A DNA stretch of 41,960 nucleotides from an uncultured Anaerolineales bacterium (GTDB lineage Bacteria > Chloroflexota > Anaerolineae > UBA4142), in the NCBI GenBank assembly GCA_903825565.1, contig CAIKBD010000373.1, forward strand, positions 1 through 41,960, read 5' to 3'. Under the pieces are notes generated by a model. That model searched no databases and was not told the origin of the DNA. It saw only the letters and a program-made list of their open reading frames with translations. Below, one piece after another: positions 22,776 to 30,548 of the stretch (position 1 is the first letter of the stretch; each line of letters begins with the position of its first letter). The position numbers were made by a program, and so were the translations under genes.

Positions 22776-25313
22776 TCAATCCTCCTTCGCCGTTCTTGGC
22801 GGAATGTGCGGCAAGGGCAACCCAACCGCTTGCCACTGTTCGCGCGTTATTTGCGTGCGTTCCAGCGCGCTCACCCACAAGGAATGGGCGCGTTGATACA
22901 AGGACGAACAATCCAACGGCGGCGCGTCCAGGTCGGTTTGGTTCTGCGCGGCACTGCGATTCCACGCGCGGCACGCGCCGCCGCACAAGTAGCGCAAAGC
23001 GCACCCCTGGCATTGGTGGTTTGTGTTAACCGTGTGCGTGCCCAGGTCTTGAAACGCAGTCGCCGTGATGATGCCGCGCAAACCATCGCGCGCCGTCACG
23101 TTACCCAACGCCCATTGTGCGCCATGCCACGCGTAACACGGATACGCCTCGCCGTCAGGTTCGACGTACAAATTCTGTCCGATGCCGCACGACGCGACGG
23201 GATTGAAGCCGTACTCCAGCATCTCGCGCGGGTCAACGTGCGCCCACAACGTTTCGGGCACGATGTCAATCTCCGATTCAACCGCGCGACCCAACGGCAA
23301 CAGCGGACGAAAGCGCGTGCGCTTGATTCCCAGTTCCTTGGCGAGCGCGCGCACCGCATCGCCTGGCGCGCCATTCGCTTGTGCGACGGGCAGAACGGTT
23401 GCCAGCGAGACTTGCGAAGCGCTCCGCGAATCCTGGGAATTTTGTAGCGCGATCAATCGCCGCAGATTGCCGACCGTCGCATCGTACGTGCCGATGCCGC
23501 GCCGCGCGTCGTGCGTCGCGCGGTCGCCGTCCACACTCACGACAACTTCATCGGTGCTGAACGCGACGCGCCGTAGCAAATCGTCATTCATCGGCACGAC
23601 GAGATTCGTGCGTAACACGGTGAGGAGCGGTTTCAGTTCCGCGCGCGCGGATGCGAGCGCGTCCAGCAGCGCGTCGCGTTGCGGATGCGTCAACGGTTCG
23701 CCGCCCGTGATGACCGCGTGGCGGAAGCCGAGAGCGGCGGCTTGTCGGCAGGCGCGCAAAACATCTTCGACTGTCATTGCGTCCAACCCCACCCCAGCCC
23801 TCCCCTGCAGGGGAGGGTGTGGGAGGGGTGTGCCCGCGTCAGCATAACAATGCGTGCATCGCAAATTGCAACCGAATGTGACGTGCAAGTACAAATTGTT
23901 GAGACCGCGCGCGGGCGTGTTGAGTCGTTGATAAAACGCACGCATCGTCGGCAGTGTTGTCGCGACGTTCGTCACCAAGCCGAGCGCGTCGAGTTTGCGC
24001 GTCGCCTCATCGGGCGAGTTCGTCGCCGCGAGCGCGACTGCCGCGAGGATGCGCCGCGCGTGTTGCGCGGTTTCGTGCGGATGCGGACCGTCGCGCATAA
24101 TCGCGAGCAATTTGCCGCGCCGCAGTAATCCCTTCCCAGGATCGGCGTGCTCCACGACCTCTTGCATATTCTCTGGCGCAAACACTTCCGCCAACGCTTG
24201 CTCGGTGATGTGATCGAACGTGCGTTTGTACGCTTCGCAGTGTGGATCGCGCAATGTCCCGTTGTCATTTCGAGCGAAGCGAGAAATCTCATTCATCGCG
24301 GACGGAGATTTCTCGTCGCACAAATCGCTCCTCGAAATGACATTTTCCGCGAGGGCATTATACGGACACCCACCGCGACAATACTTGACGTGCGCGCAAT
24401 CGCCACACTCGTGCGCGATGTGGTCTTGCCGCGCTTGAAACATTTGCCAAATCGGTGCGTCTGCCATCTGCGCGCGCGATGGACAATCGTGAACATTGCC
24501 GATGCGATACTCGCTCATTCCCGCGAAACGCTGACACGGATAAATCGCGCCGTCGGGACCGACCGCGAGATAATCGCCGAGACAATCGCCGAACGTGCAA
24601 ATCCCGCCGCGTCCCGCCGACACACTGCGGCACATCGAGTCGAGCGTACTCACGCGAATCTTGTCCACGTTCGCCAGATAATGTTCGAGCAAACCGATCA
24701 GCAAATCGCCGTGCGCCTGCGCGGAGAGTGTGCGTTCGCGATTTTGCGGATAGCGCAGTGACGGCATCGCCGCGTGAACCGACAAGCCGAGACCTTGGCT
24801 CACAAAGAAATCGAAAATCTCGTTTGCGCGCGGCGCGGTTTGCGCGGTGAAGGTGCAAATGCAACCTGGGTTCAAGCCGTGCGCGCGCGCGCGTTCAATC
24901 CCCGCCATCGTCCGCGCGAAATAACCCTTGCCGCGTTGCGCGTCGTTGATCGCTTCGGGTCCATCCAAACTCGTGCCGATGGAGACGCCGTACTCGCGGA
25001 ACAACTCGCACAATTCATCCGTCAGCAACCAGAGATTGCTCTGCATCGCAAACTTTATTTTGCGCGGCGCAAGCCCATCGCGCAACATCGGCAATGCCAT
25101 CGCATAAAAAGACGCGCCTGGGACAAGCGGTTCGCCGCCGTGGAATGTAATTTCCAGCGGGTCCTTGTCGCCAAGCGCGTTTATCCAGCGCACGATTGCC
25201 GCGACCGTCTGCTCACGCATTGACGCTTCGCCAACGTGCGGACCGAAACAATATGTGCAACTCGCCGGGCAAGCCAGCGAGGGAACGAGCAAGAGATGAC
25301 GTGCCACCGACAT
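22776..25313 (-). CDS. Double-headed radical SAM/SPASM protein, putative peptide- or protein-modifying enzyme
   Basis: An 845-residue protein with two radical SAM units in tandem. The first has Cys15, Cys19 and Cys22 (CPASCTYC), a GGEP motif (FHGGEPLVPG) and a SPASM-type end (GPDGAIYPCQRF, then CGDCAHVKYCRGGCPYNA), like anaerobic sulfatase maturases. The second has Cys482, Cys486 and Cys489 (CNLRCTHC), ITGGEPLTH and its own SPASM part (EPDGEAYPCYAWHG, CQGCALRYLCGGAC). Two palindromic repeats interrupt it in frame, at about residues 324-351 and 495-509, the latter directly after the second cluster motif. The start is ATG 25313 or GTG 25307; AGGAG spacing favours the latter. The HEAT2 gene follows after 1 bp. 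The substrate is unknown. Confidence 0.88.
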   Translation of the reverse strand: MSVARHLLLVPSLACPASCTYCFGPHVGEASMREQTVAAIVRWINALGDKDPLEITFHGGEPLVPGASFYAMALPMLRDGLAPRKIKFAMQSNLWLLTDELCELFREYGVSIGTSLDGPEAINDAQRGKGYFARTMAGIERARAHGLNPGCICTFTAQTAPRANEIFDFFVSQGLGLSVHAAMPSLRYPQNRERTLSAQAHGDLLIGLLEHYLANVDKIRVSTLDSMCRSVSAGRGGICTFGDCLGDYLAVGPDGAIYPCQRFAGMSEYRIGNVHDCPSRAQMADAPIWQMFQARQDHIAHECGDCAHVKYCRGGCPYNALAENVISRSDLCDEKSPSAMNEISRFARNDNGTLRDPHCEAYKRTFDHITEQALAEVFAPENMQEVVEHADPGKGLLRRGKLLAIMRDGPHPHETAQHARRILAAVALAATNSPDEATRKLDALGLVTNVATTLPTMRAFYQRLNTPARGLNNLYLHVTFGCNLRCTHCYADAGTPLPHPPLQGRAGVGLDAMTVEDVLRACRQAAALGFRHAVITGGEPLTHPQRDALLDALASARAELKPLLTVLRTNLVVPMNDDLLRRVAFSTDEVVVSVDGDRATHDARRGIGTYDATVGNLRRLIALQNSQDSRSASQVSLATVLPVAQANGAPGDAVRALAKELGIKRTRFRPLLPLGRAVESEIDIVPETLWAHVDPREMLEYGFNPVASCGIGQNLYVEPDGEAYPCYAWHGAQWALGNVTARDGLRGIITATAFQDLGTHTVNTNHQCQGCALRYLCGGACRAWNRSAAQNQTDLDAPPLDCSSLYQRAHSLWVSALERTQITREQWQAVGLPLPHIPPRTAKED
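23787..23829. repeat. In-frame GC-rich palindrome inside the radical SAM gene
   Basis: CCCTCCCC-TGCA-GGGGAGGG forms the centre of a palindrome extended by CCCCACCCC and GGGAGGGG. It codes TPLPHPPLQGRAGVG, a Pro/Gly-rich insert right after the second CxxxCxxC motif, where a short loop is expected. Confidence 0.8.
24263..24342. repeat. In-frame palindromic repeat, GTCATTTCGAG family, copy 2
   Basis: Arms TGTCATTTCGAG (24263-24274) and CTCGAAATGACA (24331-24342) match the copy at 6295-6382, including the inner GAGAAATCTC and GGAGATTTCTC. Here it codes a stretch including MNEISRFARNDN within the SPASM region of the first radical SAM half. Confidence 0.88.
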
Positions 25314-25362
25314 CACTCCTAACGTGGGGCGTGCTTGCCAATCCGACCTTGCTTTGTGTGTG

Positions 25363-25391
25363 ATTATATTGCGATTGTTTTCGCGCGGCAA
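25363..25391 (-). promoter_or_regulatory. Promoter of the radical SAM-HEAT-trmO unit
   Basis: The minus strand has TTGCCG (25386-25391), 17 bp and TATAAT (25363-25368) in the 85-bp gap after hypE. The radical SAM unit can therefore be transcribed independently of hypE. Confidence 0.7.
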
Positions 25392-25398
25392 ATTTGGC

Positions 25399-26463
25399 TC
25401 AACAAATGCGCGGCAACATTTCCCCCATCAACACGTCCACGATACGCGTACTGCCAATGCGCGTTTTCATCAGCACACGCTTTGCTGGCTCGGCTTTTAC
25501 TTCGCCGATGATGACCGCCGCTTCGCCGTACTGTGTCGCGCGCATCGTCGCGAGAATTTTTTCGGCGTCCGCGCGCGCAACGATAACGATGACCTTGCCT
25601 TCGTTCGCAATGTAAAGCGGATCGAATCCTAGCATTTCGCACGCGGCGGCAACTGCCGGGCGCACCGGCAGTTTGTCTTCCTCGATCACAATCCCCACGT
25701 TCGATTGCCGGGCGATTTCGTTCAACGTCGTCGCCACGCCGCCCCGCGTGGGATCGCGCAAAACATGCACGCGCGAACTCGCGCTGAGCATCGCGGTGAT
25801 AAGATGATTGAGCGGCGCAACATCGCTCTGCACCGCCGTCTCAAATCCCAGGTCGCCGCGCGCGCCGAGCACGGCGATGCCGTGATCGCCCATCGTGCCC
25901 GACAAAATCACTACGTCGCCCGGTTGCGCTTTCGCCCCGCCGATTGCAACGCCAGTTGGCACAATCCCGACGCCCGTCGTCGTGATGTACAGTCCATCCG
26001 CCTTGCCGCGTTGCACGACCTTGGTGTCGCCCGCGACGATCTGGACGAGCGCCTCTTGCGCCGCCGCACGCATCGAAGCAATCACGAGCCGTAGCGTTTC
26101 CAACGCGAGTCCTTCTTCCAAAACAAAACCGGCGGTGAGATAACGCGGCGTCGCGCCCAGCATCGCCACATCGTTCACCGTGCCGCACACGGCGAGCCGC
26201 CCAATGTCGCCGCCCGGAAAAAAGAGCGGCGTGACGACGTGCGAGTCGGTGCTGATCGCGAGCCGTGTGTCTTGGCTTGGTTGAACGACGCCAGCATCGT
26301 CGCCCGCGCCAAGCGCGGGATTATTAAATGCTGGAACAAAAAGTTTGGCGATGAGGTCGAGCGACATTTTGCCGCCGCTCCCGTGCCCCATCACAATCTG
26401 CTCGTTGTGCGAAAGCGGGACAGGGCAAACGGGACCTTGCATAGTTATTGGATTTTCTGACAT
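25399..26463 (-). CDS. hypE: Hydrogenase maturation protein HypE (carbamoyl dehydratase)
   Basis: A 354-residue HypE. It binds ATP and dehydrates the carbamoyl group on its C-terminal Cys to make the CN ligands of NiFe-hydrogenase. Visible blocks are MGHGSGGKMS at the start, GAGDDAGVV, STDSHVVTPLFFPGGDIG, VNDVAMLGA, LRDPTRGGVATTLNE and the essential C-terminus PRIC. The start at 26463 follows GGTGAG; the longer frame to 26565 has no such site. The other hyp genes on the same strand (hypD, hypC, hypF) lie 9 kb away. The gap between is filled with opposite-strand genes, so hypE probably lost its original upstream promoter or operon. Confidence 0.95.
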   Translation of the reverse strand: MSENPITMQGPVCPVPLSHNEQIVMGHGSGGKMSLDLIAKLFVPAFNNPALGAGDDAGVVQPSQDTRLAISTDSHVVTPLFFPGGDIGRLAVCGTVNDVAMLGATPRYLTAGFVLEEGLALETLRLVIASMRAAAQEALVQIVAGDTKVVQRGKADGLYITTTGVGIVPTGVAIGGAKAQPGDVVILSGTMGDHGIAVLGARGDLGFETAVQSDVAPLNHLITAMLSASSRVHVLRDPTRGGVATTLNEIARQSNVGIVIEEDKLPVRPAVAAACEMLGFDPLYIANEGKVIVIVARADAEKILATMRATQYGEAAVIIGEVKAEPAKRVLMKTRIGSTRIVDVLMGEMLPRIC

Positions 26464-26859
26464 GCTCTCACCTAAACGACGAAAATTTTTGCGCCGCGTG
26501 AATGATGGAATGATCCTACCTGCCCAAGTAAGACGGCGCCTGACCTGGGTCGCTAACCGGCTCAAGTAGTTTTTAGGGTTTGGGAATAGCGGGTTGGTTT
26601 TCCAAGATGTGCGTTGCGTTTTTGGGTGAACGCCGCTGAATGGAATGACTCTGTTGGCGAACTCCGACGGGCGTTGGAAACGTCCGCCTCACTCAGGTGA
26701 AAACTCGGTGAACCGAGTTGCGCCAAGCGAGTTCCAACTGATTTGACCGCGCTGGCACGTCTTTGAAGCGGTTTTCCCAAATACTTGCCCCCCTCAAGGT
26801 TTTTGCTGTATAATATCCCAGGCAAGGGTATTATACAGCAAGTTGCTGTCTAATACATA
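26464..26859. other. Mosaic intergenic region at the edge of the cassette-like island
   Basis: No gene is supported here. A small hairpin AACTCGGT-GA-ACCGAGTT lies near 26702-26719. A perfect 13-bp inverted repeat TTGCTGTATAATA (26803-26815) and TATTATACAGCAA (26829-26841) follows, with a third partial copy TTGCTGTCTAATAC at 26843-26856. The TATAAT in the first arm could serve as a -10 box for the cassette gene downstream. Confidence 0.5.
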
Positions 26860-26866
26860 GTTAGGC
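26860..26866 (+). other. Integron-type core site (R' box) at the upstream edge of the first cassette
   Basis: GTTAGGC fits the GTTRRRY crossover box. Upstream sequence differs from the two downstream attC sites, so this may belong to an attI-like site or to a different attC. The cassette would start at TTAGGC (26861). Confidence 0.5.
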
Positions 26867-26902
26867 GCTTCACTCGACAAATCAACCGCAAAAGGAGTTT
26901 TC

Positions 26903-27598
26903 GTGAAATCTATTGCTTTACTCGGTGAATTCACACCAACATTCAAGCCCCATATTGCCACCAATGCCGCAATTGAACATTCGCGCAACATGTTTGGTAT
27001 CTCTGTCGAAGGAGTATGGGTCTCGACACAAGATATTGATCCATCTTTGTTTTCTCGCTTTTCAGGTATTTGGGTAGCCCCAGGCAGTCCATATAAAAAC
27101 ATGGATAAGACACTTTGGGCAATTCAGTATGCTCGTGAGAATAATATTCCTTGTTTCGGAACATGTGGCGGTTTTCAACACATAATATTGGAATATGCAC
27201 GTAATGTTCTTGGTTTCAAAGACGCACAACACGCTGAGTATGACCCTTATTCATCAGACCTTTTTATCTCAGCATTAACCTGCTCGTTGGCAGGACGTGA
27301 AATGAATCTTAATTTTATTGAAGGTTCACAAGTGGCTAAAATTTATGGCGAAAACTCAGCCATCGAAGAATATTACTGTAACTTTGGCGTAAATCCCGAA
27401 AAGATTGAATTGCTGAAAAGTGGTTCATTGCAAATTACTGGGTCAGATGTTGAAGGTGAAATTCGGGTGATTGAATTACCTAATCATCCTTTTTTTCTTG
27501 CTACGTTATTTGTTCCTCAAGCACGTTCAACGGCGAGTCGCCCTCACCCTCTTGTCAGTGCTTTTCTTACGGCTGTGGCAAACACAAACCGCGCCTAA
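26903..27598 (+). CDS. CTP-synthase-like glutamine amidotransferase domain protein
   Basis: A 231-residue class I glutamine amidotransferase fold resembling the C-terminal half of CTP synthase. The nucleophile elbow FGTCGGFQH (Cys88, codon TGT) and APGSPY are present. Near the C-terminus the CTP synthase pattern IELPNHPFF...RPHPL is kept, but the triad segment HPE reads VPQ (in TLFVPQARS), so the catalytic His and Glu appear lost. The gene is clearly more AT-rich than its neighbours. The GTG start at 26903 follows AAAGGAG. Its stop lies inside the attC-like site at 27593, as in integron cassettes. A ligand-binding or different hydrolase role is more likely than standard glutaminase. Confidence 0.82.
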   Translation: MKSIALLGEFTPTFKPHIATNAAIEHSRNMFGISVEGVWVSTQDIDPSLFSRFSGIWVAPGSPYKNMDKTLWAIQYARENNIPCFGTCGGFQHIILEYARNVLGFKDAQHAEYDPYSSDLFISALTCSLAGREMNLNFIEGSQVAKIYGENSAIEEYYCNFGVNPEKIELLKSGSLQITGSDVEGEIRVIELPNHPFFLATLFVPQARSTASRPHPLVSAFLTAVANTNRA

Positions 27599-27777
27599 CA
27601 AAGCGTGCACTTGACGGGTGGGATTCTGCGGCATTTTCGGGCTTTTTCTACACCCGAACAGAATCCTGCTCTCGGAGTTTTGTCCACGCCCGCCCACCCG
27701 CAAGTAACGCAAACCGTTCGAGCGGGCGCTTCGCGCCGCTCGAACGGAGCGGCGGATTATCCGCCGCTCCGTTGGGC
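27593..27777 (+). other. attC-like recombination site 1, with a 55-bp palindrome inserted
   Basis: The R'' box GCCTAAC (27593-27599) and R' box GTTGGGC (split: 27716-27718 plus 27774-27777) flank complementary L boxes: GCGTGCACTTGACGGGTGGG near 27603 and CCCACCCGCAAGTAACGC near 27694. A few unpaired bases remain in the stem, as in attC hairpins. Without the 55-bp insert the site is 130 bp, the same as site 2. The amidotransferase stop codon lies in R''. Confidence 0.78.
27719..27773. repeat. 55-bp palindromic insert in attC site 1
   Basis: Two hairpins (CGAGCGGGCGC/GCGCCGCTCG and AGCGGCGGAT/ATCCGCCGCT) fill the insert. It is bounded by direct CCGTT repeats (27714-27718 and 27769-27773) and splits the R' box after GTT. 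Confidence 0.75.
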
Positions 27778-27861
27778 GTAATTCATGAAAGTGATTAGGT
27801 ATCACGATAAGCTGTCACCTATGTAAATGCGAAACATGTGGAACCAAAAGGAGATTTAATA

Positions 27862-28287
27862 ATGATTGAGATTCCTGAATCACACCTCGATTTGCTCAAC
27901 AGTCCGCGTGTCGCGGCATTGACAACCGTCATGCCCGATGGACAGTTACAAACCACCGTCGTATGGTGTAACTTTAATGGGACTCATGTGATGGTTAATA
28001 CAATGCGCGGCTTTCGCAAAGAGAAGAACATGCGCGCAAATCCCAAAGTGACACTTCTTTGTTACGATCCACGCAAACCGCTACGCTACTTGGAAATACG
28101 CGGAAAAGTTGTGGAGATGACGGAAGAAGGCGCTCTGGAACATTTGGATAAAATCTGCGAACTCTATACTGGAAAAAAACCATATTTCGGCGAATGTGTG
28201 CCTGCAGAGTTCAAAGAAAAAGAAAAGCCCATCTTATGCAAGATCCTTCCCATGCATGTAACAGTTTTGGATGCCACCCAAAAGTAG
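27862..28287 (+). CDS. PPOX-class flavin/F420-type oxidoreductase, copy 1
   Basis: A 141-residue split-barrel protein of the pyridoxamine 5'-phosphate oxidase-like class, which binds FMN, F420 or heme. The usual pattern is seen: RVAALTTVMPDGQLQTTVVW, then KEKNMRANPKVTLLCYDP and LEIRGKVVEM. It starts at 27862 with AGGAG eight bases upstream; an in-frame GTG at 27838 is the alternative. It is followed after 14 bp by a paralogue, with no attC between them, so the pair forms one two-gene cassette. Small PPOX proteins of this sort reduce diverse substrates; none can be named. Confidence 0.87.
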   Translation: MIEIPESHLDLLNSPRVAALTTVMPDGQLQTTVVWCNFNGTHVMVNTMRGFRKEKNMRANPKVTLLCYDPRKPLRYLEIRGKVVEMTEEGALEHLDKICELYTGKKPYFGECVPAEFKEKEKPILCKILPMHVTVLDATQK

Positions 28288-28301
28288 CAGGAGCAATTTC
28301 C

Positions 28302-28724
28302 ATGACTATTCCCATCCCTGAAAATCATCTAGATCTGCTTACGCGTCCCATTCACGGTGTTCTTTCAACCTTAATGCCCGATGGACAGCCTCAATCCAGT
28401 TTGGTGTGGTGCGATTTCGACGGAGAATGTGCACGTGTCAATTCTTCACGTGAACGCCAAAAAGGAAAGAACATGATGGCTAATCCCACCGTCTCATTGT
28501 TGATCGTGGATCCTGAAGACACTTCCCGTTATATTGAATTACGCGGATGCGTTGAAATCGTAGAAGAAGGAGCCATCGAACACCTTGACCAAATCACCAG
28601 ACAATACACGAATCATCCCCAATATTATGGATACGTCTTTCCGTTGGATAAGAAAGAGCGCGAAACGCGCATAATTTGCCGTATTCACACGCATAAGATC
28701 ACATTGGATGCGATACATAAATAA
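28302..28724 (+). CDS. PPOX-class flavin/F420-type oxidoreductase, copy 2
   Basis: A 140-residue paralogue of the preceding protein, sharing the same plan (HGVLSTLMPDGQPQSSLVW, KGKNMMANPTVSLLIVDP, IELRGCVEIVEEGAIEHLD). The start at 28302 follows AGGAG. The open frame further upstream (to 28194) overlaps copy 1 and is not used. The stop lies 3 bp before the R'' box of attC site 2. Similarity to copy 1 is clear but far from identical, so the duplication is old or the two were joined before capture. Split-barrel proteins dimerise, so a heterodimer is possible. Confidence 0.87.
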   Translation: MTIPIPENHLDLLTRPIHGVLSTLMPDGQPQSSLVWCDFDGECARVNSSRERQKGKNMMANPTVSLLIVDPEDTSRYIELRGCVEIVEEGAIEHLDQITRQYTNHPQYYGYVFPLDKKERETRIICRIHTHKITLDAIHK

Positions 28725-28727
28725 ACC

Positions 28728-28853
28728 GCCCAACAAAGCGTGCACCTGACGCTGGGGATTCTGCGCACATCCCAAGCAGTTTTCTACGCCTCAGCATTTT
28801 TCCAGCCAGACGGCGTTCCGCCGCCCGCCCCAGCGCGGGTAACGCAAACCGTT
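28728..28853 (+). other. attC-like recombination site 2, left part, interrupted by the IS
   Basis: R'' GCCCAAC (28728-28734) and L'' GCGTGCACCTGACGCTGGGG face L' CCCCAGCGCGGGTAACGC and AAACC before GTT (28851-28853). The rest of R' (AGGT) lies beyond the IS at 30552-30555; restored, the box reads GTTAGGT and the site is 130 bp long. Its outer sequence is nearly identical to attC site 1 while the centre differs. Confidence 0.78.
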
Positions 28854-30548
28854 GAAACTGTCGAAAAAGTGGAAAATCAATAACCAATTCCATGCGATAG
28901 GGTTCTATACGACAGAGGAACCTATGGCAAAATTCAAACCATGCAATGAAGATCAGTTGGTGATGCTCCCCATTTCGCTCCAAGACCAACTTGTACCTGG
29001 GACATGGGAGCACACCATCAGCGAATTGGTGGACAAGCATATTGACCTGTCGGTCTTTGATGCGCGCTACAACAACGACGTGATTGGCGCGACTGCGATC
29101 CATCCCAAAATATTACTCAAGGTCATTCTGCTGGCATACGCCAAAGGCATGATCAGTTCGCGGCAAATCGAACGCGCTTGTCATGAAAACATCATCTTCA
29201 TTGCGCTCTCCTACAACCATGCCCCAGACCATAGCACCGTTGCTACATTTATCTCTTCCATGCAAAGCGAGATTTCATCCATCTTCAGCGATATTCTCGT
29301 GGTGTGTGAAGAATTGGAATTGCTGGGCGGCACACACTTTAGCCTCGATGGCGTGAAACTCTCCGCGAATGTTTCGAAAGAATGGAGCGGCACGCTTGAT
29401 GAACTCAAACATAAACGCGACAAGTTGCAGGAAAAACTCGCGCGCGTGATCGCCGAACATGCGCAGGCAGACAAACACCCGCAAGTCGAAATCGAGCGGC
29501 AAAAGAAACGCGAACGGCGCTTCCAGTTGCAGGTCGAGCGGCTGAACACATTCCTAAGGGATCGGGAACCGAAGCGCGGTAGCGACGGCAAAGAAATCCA
29601 GAGCAATGCGGTGGATAACGAATCGGTCAAGATGCCCACCTCGCACGGGGTTGTACAGGGATACAACGCGCAGGCGCTGGTTGATTCCAAACATCAGGTG
29701 ATTCTCTCGGCGGAGGCATTCGCCAGCCAGGATCATGAAAATCTCGCGCCGATGCTGGAGAGCGCGAAAAAGAATCTGGTTTCGATTGGCAAAGACCCAG
29801 CCTACTTCGAGGGTAAAGAACTCACCGCCGATAGCAACTATCATTCACTCAACAGCCTGACAGTCTGCCAAGCTGAAAAAGTTGACGCCTACATTCCCGA
29901 CATCCAATTCCGTCAACGCGATCCGCGCTTTGCCGAGCACGAGCGTTTCAAGGATGGTGTGCACGGCAGGCAGCGACCTGACGCCAAGCCCAGTCGCTTC
30001 ACCGTGGATGATTTTTCTTATGATGAACGCAAGCAGATCTATCTTTGTCCGAACGGAAAAGAATTGAAATGCCATGCGCGCAACCAGGTCAACCGTCACC
30101 GTACTTATGATGTCTATTACGCCCACGCGGAAGACTGCACGGCTTGTCTGCTGCGCTCGCGTTGTTTGAGCAAGCCGGATACTTCGCGCAGGTATCTCTC
30201 CATTCAGGTCGACACGGGGCAGCCGAATTTGATTGATCTTATGAAAGCCAAGATCGACAGCGAACAGGGCAAGAAAATCTATGCCCGACGGTTGGGCATT
30301 GTCGAGCCCGTCTTTGCCAACATTTGTGTGCATAAACACATGGACAGATTCACCCTACGCTCCAAATGCAAAGTGGATGTACAATGGAGCTTGTTCGCTC
30401 TGGTTCATAATATCGGCAAAATCCACGTGTTTGGGGCACTGATCTAAGCCTATCCGCCCCCAACTGACCCGTTCAGTTTGAAAAACCGGGCGCATGATCG
30501 TCAATCACCCATGCGCCGCTTCTGAAAAACAGTTTTTTCGACAGTCTC
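28854..30548 (+). mobile_element. Complete IS1182-family insertion sequence (about 1695 bp)
   Basis: Terminal inverted repeats GAAACTGTCGAAAAAG (left) and GAGACTGTCGAAAAAA (right, reverse complement) match at 14 of the first 15 positions. The flanks carry GTT on both sides (28851-28853, 30549-30551), which may be a short target duplication or, if one more base counts, CGTT. One intact DDE transposase gene fills it. A hairpin (GGGCGCATG near 30488 with CATGCGCC) lies between the transposase stop and the right end and may act as a terminator. The insertion point lies inside the R' core of an attC-like site. Confidence 0.88.
28924..30447 (+). CDS. IS1182-family DDE transposase
   Basis: A 507-residue transposase of the IS1182 family. 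The N-terminal DUF772-type part (IHPKILLKVILLAYAKGMIS, SSRQIERACHENI) is complete. The catalytic acidic residues are in FSLDGVKLSANVSK, ELTADSNYHS and GIVEPVFANI. A basic coiled region (residues about 160-215) and a CxxC-rich segment (CTACLLRSRC) precede the final E. The ATG at 28924 gives the usual length. No frameshift is visible, so it is likely functional. Base composition is close to that of the surroundings. Confidence 0.93.
   Translation: MAKFKPCNEDQLVMLPISLQDQLVPGTWEHTISELVDKHIDLSVFDARYNNDVIGATAIHPKILLKVILLAYAKGMISSRQIERACHENIIFIALSYNHAPDHSTVATFISSMQSEISSIFSDILVVCEELELLGGTHFSLDGVKLSANVSKEWSGTLDELKHKRDKLQEKLARVIAEHAQADKHPQVEIERQKKRERRFQLQVERLNTFLRDREPKRGSDGKEIQSNAVDNESVKMPTSHGVVQGYNAQALVDSKHQVILSAEAFASQDHENLAPMLESAKKNLVSIGKDPAYFEGKELTADSNYHSLNSLTVCQAEKVDAYIPDIQFRQRDPRFAEHERFKDGVHGRQRPDAKPSRFTVDDFSYDERKQIYLCPNGKELKCHARNQVNRHRTYDVYYAHAEDCTACLLRSRCLSKPDTSRRYLSIQVDTGQPNLIDLMKAKIDSEQGKKIYARRLGIVEPVFANICVHKHMDRFTLRSKCKVDVQWSLFALVHNIGKIHVFGALI

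Noticed and set aside
25314-25398. Short precursor peptide gene between hypE and the radical SAM gene
   Set aside because: The 85 bp are occupied by a promoter and a short leader; no start codon with a ribosome-binding site and useful frame is present.
26903-27598. Selenocysteine in the amidotransferase, as in some relatives of this family
   Set aside because: The nucleophile codon is TGT, a normal Cys, and no in-frame TGA is needed.
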